Program-made: the position numbers and the translations under genes
Part shown: positions 33,418 through 41,469 of the stretch, in pieces
How positions within the stretch are numbered: the first letter of the stretch is position 1
Layout of the letters: every line of letters begins with the position of its first letter
Source: Jiulongibacter sediminis
GTDB lineage: Bacteria; Bacteroidota; Bacteroidia; Cytophagales; Spirosomataceae
Assembly (NCBI RefSeq): GCF_001306455.1
Contig: NZ_LGTQ01000006.1
Span: 620,001-684,000, forward strand
Reading direction: 5' to 3'
DNA: 64,000 nt
The notes under the pieces: model-generated
What the model was told of the DNA's origin: nothing
Database searches by the model: none
The model's input: the letters and a program-made list of their open reading frames with translations, nothing else

Positions 33418-34777
33418 GCATCTCCATTGTAAATTCAGTAGTATCTCCCTCTAGTGTTGGTACTTCATAGTTGCCGAATTCTATGGTAGTTTTTGGCAGC
33501 ATGGTTTTGAACTTTTCTTTTTGTTCTTTTGACAATGACGTTCCAAAAAGAAAAAGTTTGTCGAGATTCTCCAATTCTGCTAATGTTTGTAAAGCTTCAA
33601 AGGAAATATTGCTATTAGCGAGGTTGAGCTTTTGAAGGTAAGTGAATTGAGAAAAATCAGGTCGGGAAGAGTTTTCAAATGTATTTTGACTCAAATCCAG
33701 AGTCGTCAGATATTCAAACCCAGAGATCGCTTTGAGTTTCTCGGCCGTCAATTCCTGATTGTTAATTCTCAACCATATGATGTTTTTAGAAAGTGGCTCA
33801 AAGCTTTTCCAAACCGATTGATCAGGCTGGCCTGAGATAATTGACAAACTGAGAAACGGGGACTCATCGGCTACTTTTTGAAGAGAAACACCATTTACAT
33901 TTAGGCTCTGTATTAACGATTCCTCAACTGGTTTTTGTTCAACAGGAGGTATCGGAGCCGGCGTCGCTTCGGCTTTGACAAGACTTTTCAAAGCCAATTG
34001 TACTGCCGGGGACTGCTCCAAATCTCCCGCCTTTTGATCAAATGAAAGCCCTGTTGCAATCCACCATTCGATTAACTGAATTTCATCTTTCGTCAGCTGA
34101 GGTTTACCATCAGGAGGCATGCGGTCATCGTCTTCTTTTTCTAATAATAATCGCTTGTACAATTCTGATTGTTTAGGCTGATGAGCAGTCAAAATTTCGC
34201 CATTTTCACCACCTTGAAGTATGGCTTCCGGGGAGTCGAGTCGTAGGTCTCCTTTTTGCTTTTTTGAGGAATGACAGCTCCAGCACTTTTCCGCAAAAAT
34301 GGGTTCAATGATTTCCTGATAAACCAAGGCCTGTTGAGGGTCTGTGATTTCAGGTTTTGTATATTCCGTGGACCCAAAACTGAGAAAGTCTTCGCCATGG
34401 GTCAGGCTTCCACCCCAGTGACCAGTCAAGAATAGAGAGATGCTGCTAACTGCCCATAGAATGTTGATGATCAGTCCTTTTTGCTCTTTGAGGTTAAGAA
34501 TATAAAGAAGACCAGTAAGGAGAATTAAGGAAATTCCGCCATTGCGATGTTTATTAACTAGCTCGCTATCATATCCTCCGCCATCGGCCAGCAGATAGCC
34601 AGATATTGAAGAGAATAGGGAGGCCAAAAACGAGAAAAGCAAAATCCACCGAATCGTTTTATCTGAGATACCTTCTACGCCTTTTTTGTGTAACAAAAAA
34701 AAGACAAGCCCGATCAGCAAAAAACCGATAGGCAAATGAACTAACAAAGGGTGAAACTGGGCTATGAATTCTTTCAT
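33395..34777 (-). CDS. Membrane protein fusing DUF2231-like helices, a planctomycete-type cytochrome c domain and leucine-rich repeats
   Basis: 460 residues. Four or five hydrophobic segments occupy 1-120 (HPLLVHLPIGFLLIGLVFF first), as in DUF2231. A PSCyt1-type heme domain follows, with Cys165-x-x-Cys168-His169 in EKCWSCHSSKKQKGDLRL and a distal RMPPDGKPQL Met. The C-terminal part (about 300-440) has leucine-rich repeats (YLTTLDLSQN, YLQKLNLANSNIS, NLDKLFLFGTSLS). It is an inner-membrane protein with the heme outside; its electron partner is unknown. It overlaps the stop of the upstream TIM-barrel gene by four bases (translational coupling), and its 3' end overlaps the convergent AraD1 gene by 23 bases. 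Confidence 0.85.
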   Translation of the reverse strand: MKEFIAQFHPLLVHLPIGFLLIGLVFFLLHKKGVEGISDKTIRWILLFSFLASLFSSISGYLLADGGGYDSELVNKHRNGGISLILLTGLLYILNLKEQKGLIINILWAVSSISLFLTGHWGGSLTHGEDFLSFGSTEYTKPEITDPQQALVYQEIIEPIFAEKCWSCHSSKKQKGDLRLDSPEAILQGGENGEILTAHQPKQSELYKRLLLEKEDDDRMPPDGKPQLTKDEIQLIEWWIATGLSFDQKAGDLEQSPAVQLALKSLVKAEATPAPIPPVEQKPVEESLIQSLNVNGVSLQKVADESPFLSLSIISGQPDQSVWKSFEPLSKNIIWLRINNQELTAEKLKAISGFEYLTTLDLSQNTFENSSRPDFSQFTYLQKLNLANSNISFEALQTLAELENLDKLFLFGTSLSKEQKEKFKTMLPKTTIEFGNYEVPTLEGDTTEFTMEMLTSAKEL

Positions 34778-35673
34778 GCGTAGCGTTCTCTGATCAGTTT
34801 CATCATATGCACATTAATCTCCCATTGATCTGCAACAGGTTGCTGTGTGTAAGGCAATGTCGGAAGATAATGAGGCGGGCCAAACTCGGTCAAAAATGTC
34901 ATAAAAGTTGCTCCACTTTGTAGTCTGTTTGCTACTACCTCATCCCACCATGTCAAATGATGTTTCAGAGCATCTGCCCATTCCGGAGCACGGGGATCAT
35001 TGACTTGCGGTCCTTCCGGGTGCCCGACTCTTAAATGAATATGACGGGCCCTTTCCAGAGCCAGTTTAACAGTTTCCGGTTGGTCATCCAGCAGTGATTC
35101 GTGTACGTTACACCAGTGTGAAATGTCCAGCGTAAGTGTCATCTGAGGATACTTCAACAAAAACTCGCGTGTAATAGGTGCCGAATAACACATTCTTCCC
35201 CGATGCGTTTCATGGGTTACCTCAATCCCGGATTTAGCCGCGGTTTCAATGGTATATTCGATAAGGCGTTGATTTTGCTCAGCAGGGAAATAGTCTTTAC
35301 CAGAATGGCAATTGATATATAACGGCTTCTGATAGCCCTGTTCTAAAGCCCCATTAAGATTTGCTTTAAAACGATTAAAATGTGTTTCAAAATCAGGACT
35401 GCCATCACCAACCAAAAAGCCGACTTTTAGTTCGTTCTCCTTTAAAGCATTAAATAACTCCAAAGGTCTTTTTTCATGTGAAGACCACCAGACTTCTATG
35501 CCGTCATAACCCTCTTTTTTTGCCAGCTTACAAAATTCAGAAATGCCACCTGAATAGCCCCAATCCGTGGCCATGATGATTGGTTTAATTTTAAGATTAG
35601 GTTTAGTTTCCATGTTTATGTTCAATAGAGCCGAAGTGGCCATGCTGTTTTTGATAAAATTTCTGCGGTTCAT
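34774..35673 (-). CDS. Sugar phosphate isomerase/epimerase-type TIM-barrel protein with twin-arginine signal
   Basis: 299 residues from the ATG at 35673 (MNRRNFIKNSMATS). An ATG eight codons upstream (35697) is less likely because it lies in a palindrome (CCAGAC-ATA-GTCTGG, 35690-35704). The xylose-isomerase-like barrel is marked by GISEFCKLAKKEGYDGIEVWW, LYINCHSGKDYF, EVTHETHRGR, MTLTLDISHWCNV and HIHLRVGHPEGPQ, with metal ligands Glu, Asp and His. The RRNFIK start suggests Tat export, common in this lineage's sugar enzymes. It is coupled to the cytochrome/LRR gene. Its first codons are repeated as a remnant at 38775-38806. Confidence 0.88.
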   Translation of the reverse strand: MNRRNFIKNSMATSALLNINMETKPNLKIKPIIMATDWGYSGGISEFCKLAKKEGYDGIEVWWSSHEKRPLELFNALKENELKVGFLVGDGSPDFETHFNRFKANLNGALEQGYQKPLYINCHSGKDYFPAEQNQRLIEYTIETAAKSGIEVTHETHRGRMCYSAPITREFLLKYPQMTLTLDISHWCNVHESLLDDQPETVKLALERARHIHLRVGHPEGPQVNDPRAPEWADALKHHLTWWDEVVANRLQSGATFMTFLTEFGPPHYLPTLPYTQQPVADQWEINVHMMKLIRERYA

Positions 35674-35697
35674 AGGGTTTAGTAATTGTCCAGACAT

Positions 35698-36165
35698 AGT
35701 CTGGATTTTCTTATATCGACCAACTCTTTTATTCCTGGCAGGCCCAAACCTTAAAATTTAATGAATTAAGAAGATGGGTGAAATTAATGATTAAATGTAA
35801 GCCACCAAACACGGAGCAATGGGTAAAACTTATTAAGTATCGCTCTCTAAACAGGTGTGTTTGAGTATATATAAATTTTCTCCTTTAAAGCATATGTTTA
35901 ACGGCATCAGGCCATTCTTTTTACTTGACAACTTTTAGGTTAAATTTCGTATGAAATCTAAATTATATTAGAAAATTGAAGTTCAGTTGAGTATTGAAAT
36001 ATAAGAAGCCGGATATCCTTTCGGATAGACTCAGGTCACAATTGCTACGGGTTTATTCTAAAGTTTGGAATGACGGTTTTCTTCAAATATCGACCTGACA
36101 CTACATTTACTAAAACGAAGGGAGAAGCATCACCAAGCATTGAAATGTTAAATAGGCAGAACTAA
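35698..36165. other. 468-base intergenic region, no gene seen
   Basis: A/T-rich, with no ORF of note on either strand. It holds a palindrome at the left edge (35690-35704) and a weak hairpin on the minus strand (TATCC-GAAA-GGATA, near 36014-36027) without a T-run. It should contain the promoter of the TIM-barrel operon and the end of the repeat-protein transcript, but I could not place either with confidence. Confidence 0.6.
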
Positions 36166-36972
36166 CTATAAATTCACGGGCACAGTATTACAAGGACCAA
36201 TGAAAGCATGAAAAACAGTATTGTTTTCGGAACTGAATCCTGGCTGAAGGATAATCTCTCGGTTAGATGTAAACTCCACATTGCTCCCTGAATTTATTTT
36301 GCCCTCTGATGATATAGTGCCTTGATTTTCATAAATACCTGAGTTAATTGGATTGTCATTAATAGTAAGTAAGGTTCCTTGAACACAAGGTCCATTCGGC
36401 GATAAATATGCACTTCTAGCTCCAAAATCAAAACCATCTCCATTGCCCCCGCTGAATAAATTTGGTTCTACTCCATCCAAATAACCCAGGAAATTTGATT
36501 GATCAAAACCATCTCCATTTCCACCACCAAACAACACTGGTTCAAGGCCATCTAAGTATCCGGTGAATAATATCAGATCAAACCCATCTCCATTTCCACC
36601 CCCAAATAGAACGGGTTCAGTTCCGTTTAAGTAACCCGAAAACAATGATTGATCAAAACCATCTCCATTTCCACCAGTATACAAAGCTAGTTCATAACCA
36701 TCCAGGAAACCCATAAATTGGAGCCGATCAAACCCATCTCCATTACCACCTCCAAACAATACTGGTTCAGTACCGTCTAAATAACCATTGAAAAGCTTTA
36801 GATCAAAACCATCCCCATTTCCACCGCCAAATAATAAAGGCTCAACACCATCCAGGTAGCCTGAAAAAGTGGTCTTGTCGAAGCCATCACCATTTGAACC
36901 ATTAAACTGGGCTTTGGAATTGAGACTTATGAGCCACGCAAATAAGAATAAAAGCCTAAAATTTACTTTCAT
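36166..36972 (-). CDS. Secreted protein with seven 25-residue NGDGFD repeats and a 3-coathanger-stack C-terminus
   Basis: 268 residues with a signal peptide (LLFLFAWLISLNSKAQ). Residues about 22-195 are seven tandem units of about 25 residues, each starting GGNGDGFD and continuing like LFxGYLDGTEPVLF. The C-terminal 75 residues (GIYENQGTISSEGKINSG, NREIILQPGFSSENNTVF) match the 3-coathanger stack found at the end of Bacteroidota surface proteins. The Asp/Asn/Gly runs could bind calcium, but no ligand is proven. It begins nine bases after the SUMF1-like gene ends, so the two are probably one transcript and may act together at the cell surface. Confidence 0.8.
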   Translation of the reverse strand: MKVNFRLLFLFAWLISLNSKAQFNGSNGDGFDKTTFSGYLDGVEPLLFGGGNGDGFDLKLFNGYLDGTEPVLFGGGNGDGFDRLQFMGFLDGYELALYTGGNGDGFDQSLFSGYLNGTEPVLFGGGNGDGFDLILFTGYLDGLEPVLFGGGNGDGFDQSNFLGYLDGVEPNLFSGGNGDGFDFGARSAYLSPNGPCVQGTLLTINDNPINSGIYENQGTISSEGKINSGSNVEFTSNREIILQPGFSSENNTVFHAFIGPCNTVPVNL

Positions 36973-36981
36973 TTCTATGAC

Positions 36982-38445
36982 TTAAGGTGCAGTTCTGGCA
37001 CAGCGAAAACCGAGACGATTATTTCCTGTTCCAATAATTGAAGCTCCATCAAAACGATCTGAAACTCTTATAAAATCAGAGCCATTGAGCCAGGACCCAC
37101 CACGATAGCTATATCCATCTCCAGTTGAGTTATTAGGCCAATTAACAGCAGTGCCGTTTCCGGTAGAAGAAATTATACCATTACCGTGGATTCCTGAAAA
37201 GCTTCTCCCTTGAGCCGTGCCTACCGTAACTACTCTTTCATATAGGTTACCACTCATTTCCATGATTCCATAGAAAGAACCACCAGTTTCTTCTCGATTT
37301 TTGGTCACGGCAGATCTGGCAAAAATACCCGCACGTAAAGGTCCACTAATAGTCCCATTAGTATCAGAATAAATTGCGTTCCCTGTCGATGTGGCAGGGT
37401 TACTTATTCGTTCAGTTGACAAACCTGAACTAACAAGTGTATATGCACTATTGGCAATATTAGCACTACCCCAGGCGAACTCTCCTGGTTTTGGAAGCAC
37501 AGGGCCTCTGCAAGCCTTTTCATATTCAAGCTCTGTAAGTGGTCTCAACCCAGACCAATCCATGTAAGCATTTATATCTCCAGGGCTAGCATAACTTAGA
37601 GCTCTGTCGGGTGCACTACTTGTTGCTTCAGCACTTCCTCCGGTCCAGGCTATTGTATTTCTACTTACAACACCATCACTGTTTTTGCGAGTCGCATCGG
37701 TTAAATCTCTATTGGTCTTTTGTGTTTCGGTTAAAGAGTTAAAGAAAGCCAACCATTGGCCTTCGGTTACTTCATACTTCATACAATAGAATGCATTATA
37801 CCCTTTTGGGAAACTAGCACCCAGAGTGCCTGTTTGATCGCCTCCTGAAGCGTTATCTCCCGTATAATAAAGATTACCACTTGTGTTTGCAATGGTTATT
37901 GCATTTTCTGAAGTCACGTAAAAGGAGGAAGATGTACTAAAACCTCCTGCGTAAAACTTATTAGACTCATCTCCAGTGGTTCCACCAAGATAGAAGCTAC
38001 CTTGTGGTACATAAACCATTTCTATCGCTTGTACCTGAACATCGATTTGATCATTAATAGAGGTTGACCCAAAATTCCACCTTAATTTTATCCCATCGAA
38101 ATCTACATTTCCGTTACCATCAGCATCTCTGTAAATGAATGCCCCCATACCATCAGACATGACGTCTATGGTTGCCCCAGCCGGAGCCGAAGAGTTAGCT
38201 TGACTAACGATACCATGAGTCCATGCACCACCATTGACCCGATATTTAATAAATACCCAGGTAGCATCATAATTAGCAGGCCCGGAGCTCAACCTCCAGG
38301 AGTTTTCCCAACTTAGGTCAAACTGAACTTTTACATAGTTAGAAACATCATTGTATTCTACAAGTGCGACATTACTAACGACCAAATTATTTGCCCAGAC
38401 TTGAATACTTAAACAGGTTAAGCATAGTAGTATTATTCTTTTCAT
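36982..38445 (-). CDS. Secreted SUMF1/EgtB/PvdO-type (formylglycine-generating enzyme-like) protein
   Basis: 487 residues from the ATG at 38445, which opens a signal peptide (MKRIILLCLTCLSIQVWA); a longer frame to 38502 adds 19 unlikely residues. The N-terminal 130 residues are a beta-domain (VQFDLSWENSWR). The FGE-sulfatase domain follows (about 155-485): YCMKYEVTEGQWLAFFN, WSGLRPLTELEYEKACRG, YRGGSWLNGSD, RLGFRCARTAP. The Cys pair for copper in true formylglycine enzymes is not evident, so catalytic activity is doubtful. It is likely a surface or sugar-binding protein. Genes for a matching sulfatase are not present. Confidence 0.85.
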   Translation of the reverse strand: MKRIILLCLTCLSIQVWANNLVVSNVALVEYNDVSNYVKVQFDLSWENSWRLSSGPANYDATWVFIKYRVNGGAWTHGIVSQANSSAPAGATIDVMSDGMGAFIYRDADGNGNVDFDGIKLRWNFGSTSINDQIDVQVQAIEMVYVPQGSFYLGGTTGDESNKFYAGGFSTSSSFYVTSENAITIANTSGNLYYTGDNASGGDQTGTLGASFPKGYNAFYCMKYEVTEGQWLAFFNSLTETQKTNRDLTDATRKNSDGVVSRNTIAWTGGSAEATSSAPDRALSYASPGDINAYMDWSGLRPLTELEYEKACRGPVLPKPGEFAWGSANIANSAYTLVSSGLSTERISNPATSTGNAIYSDTNGTISGPLRAGIFARSAVTKNREETGGSFYGIMEMSGNLYERVVTVGTAQGRSFSGIHGNGIISSTGNGTAVNWPNNSTGDGYSYRGGSWLNGSDFIRVSDRFDGASIIGTGNNRLGFRCARTAP

Positions 38446-38744
38446 AAGCTTGTAAGGAGTTTCTTTTGCTTCAAAACAAATGAAAATAACTCCCGACCAC
38501 AAAAACTTTTATTTTATGGTAATTGCCTCGAAAAGAACCTTTTAGTCGAGCTAATTCCAATAGTCAAACTCTTAATAAGCCGGCACTCCTTAGCTGAAAG
38601 TTAGTTGTGGTGATATCAAAATTCTGGTTTTAGTAAGATACTATTGCCAATCTTATATACATCAGATTTAAAGATCAGGAATAGTGTTGTATTTTTTGCA
38701 AATAGCGGATAGAGGCCGCATTTCACCTCAACAAAGACAGAGCC
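38446..38744. other. Intergenic stretch with no recognised gene
   Basis: About 300 bases upstream of the SUMF1-like gene that should hold its promoter. No TAnnTTTG element in the right orientation was found close to the start, and no ORF of note is present. At its right edge begins the gene remnant at 38745-38804. Confidence 0.5.
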
Positions 38745-38804
38745 CTAGGTAGTGAAAATTGCTGAGCATGAAACGCTGCTTTTGATAAAATTCCTGCGGT
38801 TCAT
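38745..38804 (-). pseudogene. Remnant of an RRNFIK-type exported protein gene
   Basis: On the minus strand an ATG at 38804 opens MNRRNFIKSSVSCSAIFTT then stops. The first 11 codons are nearly the same, at DNA level, as the start of the TIM-barrel gene at 35673: 38775-38806 and 35644-35675 match at 30 of 32 bases. The rest of the coding sequence is missing, so this is a degraded duplicate or a footprint of a rearrangement. Confidence 0.6.
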
Positions 38805-38842
38805 AGCATTAACAATCTAACTGGCTTATTCAAGAGATTTTC

Positions 38843-39124
38843 CTAGGTTTTGAAGAATCTTTTGGTGTGTAAAACCCTTAAAACATAAATCATTTCATTT
38901 TCAATAAAATAGTGAACACCAAAGGGGAAATTCTCTGTAAAAACGATTCGTATATTTCTGTATCGCTTTTGGTAATGGAGCGGATTGCTTTTTATTTTAT
39001 CAATAGTGTCCCAGAAATCTGCATGAAACCGTTCAGCAAGTTCATTGGAAATCGAGTCATAATACTTCATTCCTTCCTGGAAATCTAATAAAGAGCCTTG
39101 TTCAAACCTGATTTGAAAACTCAT
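38843..39124 (-). CDS. RelE/ParE-type toxin
   Basis: 93 residues. The fold is indicated by FEQGSLLDFQEGMKYYDSIS, LAERFHADFWDTIDKIKSNPLHYQKRYRNIR (in parts) and the C-terminal YFIENEMIYVLRVLHTKR, as in ParE/RelE toxins that cut mRNA or inhibit gyrase. Which activity applies cannot be told. It overlaps the upstream antitoxin gene by four bases (ATGA), typical of a toxin-antitoxin operon. Confidence 0.85.
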   Translation of the reverse strand: MSFQIRFEQGSLLDFQEGMKYYDSISNELAERFHADFWDTIDKIKSNPLHYQKRYRNIRIVFTENFPFGVHYFIENEMIYVLRVLHTKRFFKT

Positions 39125-39372
39125 TTTCGAGCAGTTTGAGCTTTGAATTCTTCCTCACTCAGAAAATTTAATTCTCCAGACTGATGCTTATCAAGTAGTC
39201 CATCCATCATGGTTTTGTACTCATCAGACAAAGCAAAATCATTGGCAGTTTCAGTCAAAACCCGTTCCATATAGTTCTTAAGCTTTCGACCTTCTATATC
39301 AGCTTTCATTTGCAAAAGCGAAACCGTTTGATCATCCAGTGTAATCTCTTTTCTGTTTTTTGTCTTAAGCAT
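39121..39372 (-). CDS. Antitoxin of the RelE-type pair
   Basis: 83 residues. The N-terminus (ITLDDQTVSLLQMKADIEGRK) suggests a short ribbon or helical DNA-binding region; the acidic C-terminus (LLDKHQSGELNFLSEEEFKA) would wrap the toxin. It is the first gene of the pair, with a clear promoter upstream (TTG-N19-TACGTTTG) overlapped at its start site by a 12-base palindrome, consistent with autoregulation. Confidence 0.8.
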   Translation of the reverse strand: MLKTKNRKEITLDDQTVSLLQMKADIEGRKLKNYMERVLTETANDFALSDEYKTMMDGLLDKHQSGELNFLSEEEFKAQTARK

Positions 39373-39392
39373 ATCCGTTTAATTTACGTTAA

Positions 39393-39404
39393 ATATACGT
39401 ATAT
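39393..39404. promoter_or_regulatory. Palindromic operator of the toxin-antitoxin operon
   Basis: ATATACGTATAT is a perfect palindrome lying directly downstream of the -7 element, at the predicted start of transcription. Two further ACGT cores flank it (near 39386 and 39409), as in multi-site autorepressor operators. Confidence 0.55.
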
Positions 39405-39434
39405 CAAACGTATTAATTGAGGCAATTCTGTCAA
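39405..39434 (-). promoter_or_regulatory. Promoter of the toxin-antitoxin operon (TTG-N19-TACGTTTG)
   Basis: On the minus strand TTG (39434-39432) is followed exactly 19 bases later by TACGTTTG (39412-39405), the full Bacteroidota sigma-70 consensus. The antitoxin ATG is 33 bases downstream. Confidence 0.75.
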
Positions 39435-39476
39435 AACCTAAGATTTAGTGAATTCAGTTTGCCTATATCTATTCTA

Positions 39477-39899
39477 TCAGGGTAGATTCTTGATCTCATA
39501 TTTTCGTGACCAAGCCAAAGAATCTGGATAATTTAGTTCTAGCTCCTTGAATTGATCCTCTATTAACAAAGGGATACTAATTTCAGGATCAGTTTCGCAA
39601 AATGCACAAGGTACAGTTTCGCCTAAAATAACTATTTCAAATTCATCAGTAAAGGACAATCCAAAATTGTAATAACCATCGTAATCATCACCATCCACCG
39701 AATAGGAGTAACCTAGGTTAAGACCAGATGTTTTTAATTTGTGATAATTAGCTTTTGTAATATAACAAGGTGTAAACTGCTTTCTACAGCTTTCAAATTT
39801 AGATTTGAATCTTTCTTTTGATAAACTTTGCCAAATGGCAAATAAGACAATCAAGACTAGGGAAGAAAGTCCAACTTTTTCTTTATTCGTTAATGTCAT
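39477..39899 (-). CDS. Hypothetical single-pass membrane protein
   Basis: 140 residues, not recognised. One transmembrane helix near the N-terminus (about 10-26, GLSSLVLIVLFAIWQSL) is followed by an extracytoplasmic domain of about 110 residues with five Cys (CRKQFTPC, VPCAFCETD). It lies between the toxin-antitoxin pair and the DUF1501 gene, 22 bases after the latter's stop region. No function is proposed. Confidence 0.6.
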   Translation of the reverse strand: MTLTNKEKVGLSSLVLIVLFAIWQSLSKERFKSKFESCRKQFTPCYITKANYHKLKTSGLNLGYSYSVDGDDYDGYYNFGLSFTDEFEIVILGETVPCAFCETDPEISIPLLIEDQFKELELNYPDSLAWSRKYEIKNLP

Positions 39900-39921
39900 A
39901 AATCTAATTCAAAAGAACCAC

Positions 39922-41415
39922 TCACCCCAAAATCTCCTTAATCACATTCCCCTCCACGTCTGTCAATCTAAAAGGGCGACCCTGGAATTCATAAGTTAGT
40001 TTTTCGTGGTCAAAACCCAATTGGTTCAGGATAGTGGCCTGAATATCATGTGGGGTTATTTTACCGCTAATAGCCGAGTAGCCAATTTCATCTGTTTCTC
40101 CATAGGTATAACCTTTTTTGATGCCTCCGCCGGCCATCCACATGGTAAAGGCTTCGGCGTGGTGATCACGGCCTTTGAAGGCATTTGGCTTACCTTCGCG
40201 GTTCTCAGCCATTGGTGTACGGCCAAATTCTCCACCCCAAACGACCAGGGTTTCATCTAGTAATCCTCTTTGTTTGAGATCGAGTAAAAGAGCGGTAACA
40301 GCCTTATCGCTTTGGCGGCATTTATTGATGAGACCCACGTCAATGGAGCCATCCAGACTGGTACCGTGGGTATCCCAGCCCCAGTCGAAAAGCTGTACAA
40401 AACGCACCCCTTTTTCTACCAATTTCCGGGCGAGAAGGGCATTATTCGCAAAGGCCGCTTTACCTGGCTGAGTGCCGTACATCTCATGAATGTACTCGGG
40501 CTCATCATTGATATTCATGACTTCAGGCACCGAAATTTGCATTCGGTACGCCATCTCGTATTGAGAAATACGGCTTAGTGTTTCCGGGTCTCCATACTCT
40601 TCAAATTGCTGCTGATTGACCTTATTAATGGCATCAATGGAGGCACGTCGTAGGTCTCGATTGACACCTTCCGGGTCATTGAGAAACAAAATAGGATCAC
40701 CCGCTGAGCGGCACTGCACCCCCTGATACACCGAAGGCAAAAATCCACTCCCCCAAACACTCTTTCCTGCGTCTGGATTGGCCCCACCACTCGTCAAAAC
40801 CACAAAACCGGGTAAATCGGCATTTTCGGTGCCAAGTCCATAGGTGACCCAGGAACCCATACTTGGCCGACCAAGCCTTGCAGAGCCTGTTTGCATCAGC
40901 AGCTGTGCCGGAGCATGGTTAAACTGATCAGTGGTTACCGATTTCAGGAAGGTGATTTCATCAGCCACCGACTGCAAATGTGGCAAATAATTACTGATCC
41001 AGGCTCGGCTTTCACCATGCTGACTGAACTTGGCCTGTGGGCCCAGCATTTTTGGAACGCCTCTGATAAAGGCAAACTTTTTCCCTTCAAGCAAAGATTG
41101 GGGGCAGTCAAGCCCATTGAGTTTCTGAAGTTCGGGTTTATAGTCAAAAAGCTCCAGTTGAGATGGGGCTCCAGCCATATGAATGTAGATGACTGAGCGG
41201 GCTTTAGGAGCAAAATGCGGAGCCTTGACCATCAAAGGATTGCCAGTGTCAAAGAGTGATGAGCTGCCTTTAGAACCCGTTTCACAAGAACCAAGAAGAC
41301 CACCAAGAGCCAGTCCTCCAAGCCCCATAAAACTCTCTTTGAGAAAGTTCCTGCGAGTTTGCTCCTGAAATTTGGCTTCCAGAGCTTCGGTGAATATGTT
41401 TTTTCGTTTACTCAT
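39922..41415 (-). CDS. DUF1501 family protein (sulfatase/phosphatase-like fold)
   Basis: 497 residues. Near the N-terminus is a twin-arginine-like signal ([22 protein letters not shown]). The DUF1501 core has [64 protein letters not shown] and [13 protein letters not shown], ending in [31 protein letters not shown] (in parts). The fold is like alkaline phosphatase/sulfatase; no substrate is known. It is the second gene of an operon with the DUF1549/DUF1553 protein, as in Planctomycetes and many Cytophagales, where the pair is linked to polysaccharide use. Confidence 0.92.
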   Translation of the reverse strand: MSKRKNIFTEALEAKFQEQTRRNFLKESFMGLGGLALGGLLGSCETGSKGSSSLFDTGNPLMVKAPHFAPKARSVIYIHMAGAPSQLELFDYKPELQKLNGLDCPQSLLEGKKFAFIRGVPKMLGPQAKFSQHGESRAWISNYLPHLQSVADEITFLKSVTTDQFNHAPAQLLMQTGSARLGRPSMGSWVTYGLGTENADLPGFVVLTSGGANPDAGKSVWGSGFLPSVYQGVQCRSAGDPILFLNDPEGVNRDLRRASIDAINKVNQQQFEEYGDPETLSRISQYEMAYRMQISVPEVMNINDEPEYIHEMYGTQPGKAAFANNALLARKLVEKGVRFVQLFDWGWDTHGTSLDGSIDVGLINKCRQSDKAVTALLLDLKQRGLLDETLVVWGGEFGRTPMAENREGKPNAFKGRDHHAEAFTMWMAGGGIKKGYTYGETDEIGYSAISGKITPHDIQATILNQLGFDHEKLTYEFQGRPFRLTDVEGNVIKEILG

Positions 41416-41428
41416 TTTTCCAGTGTTT

Positions 41429-41463
41429 GGGCCTGTCCGCAGGACTCGGTGAGTCGAAGGCCC
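41429..41463. promoter_or_regulatory. Intercistronic hairpin between the DUF1553 and DUF1501 genes
   Basis: GGGCCT (41429-41434) pairs with AGGCCC (41458-41463). The loop contains a second hairpin (GACTC-GGT-GAGTC, 41443-41455) that competes with a third (GTCC-GCA-GGAC, 41435-41445). No T-run follows, so it is more likely a processing or stability element than a terminator. Confidence 0.45.
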
Positions 41464-41469
41464 GGCAGT

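Noticed and set aside
36166-36972. NGDGFD repeats as EF-hand or dockerin domains
   Set aside because: The loops lack the 12-residue EF-hand spacing and flanking helices.
36166-36972. The 75-base tandem repeats as a CRISPR array
   Set aside because: The units are contiguous and in frame in one protein, with no spacers.
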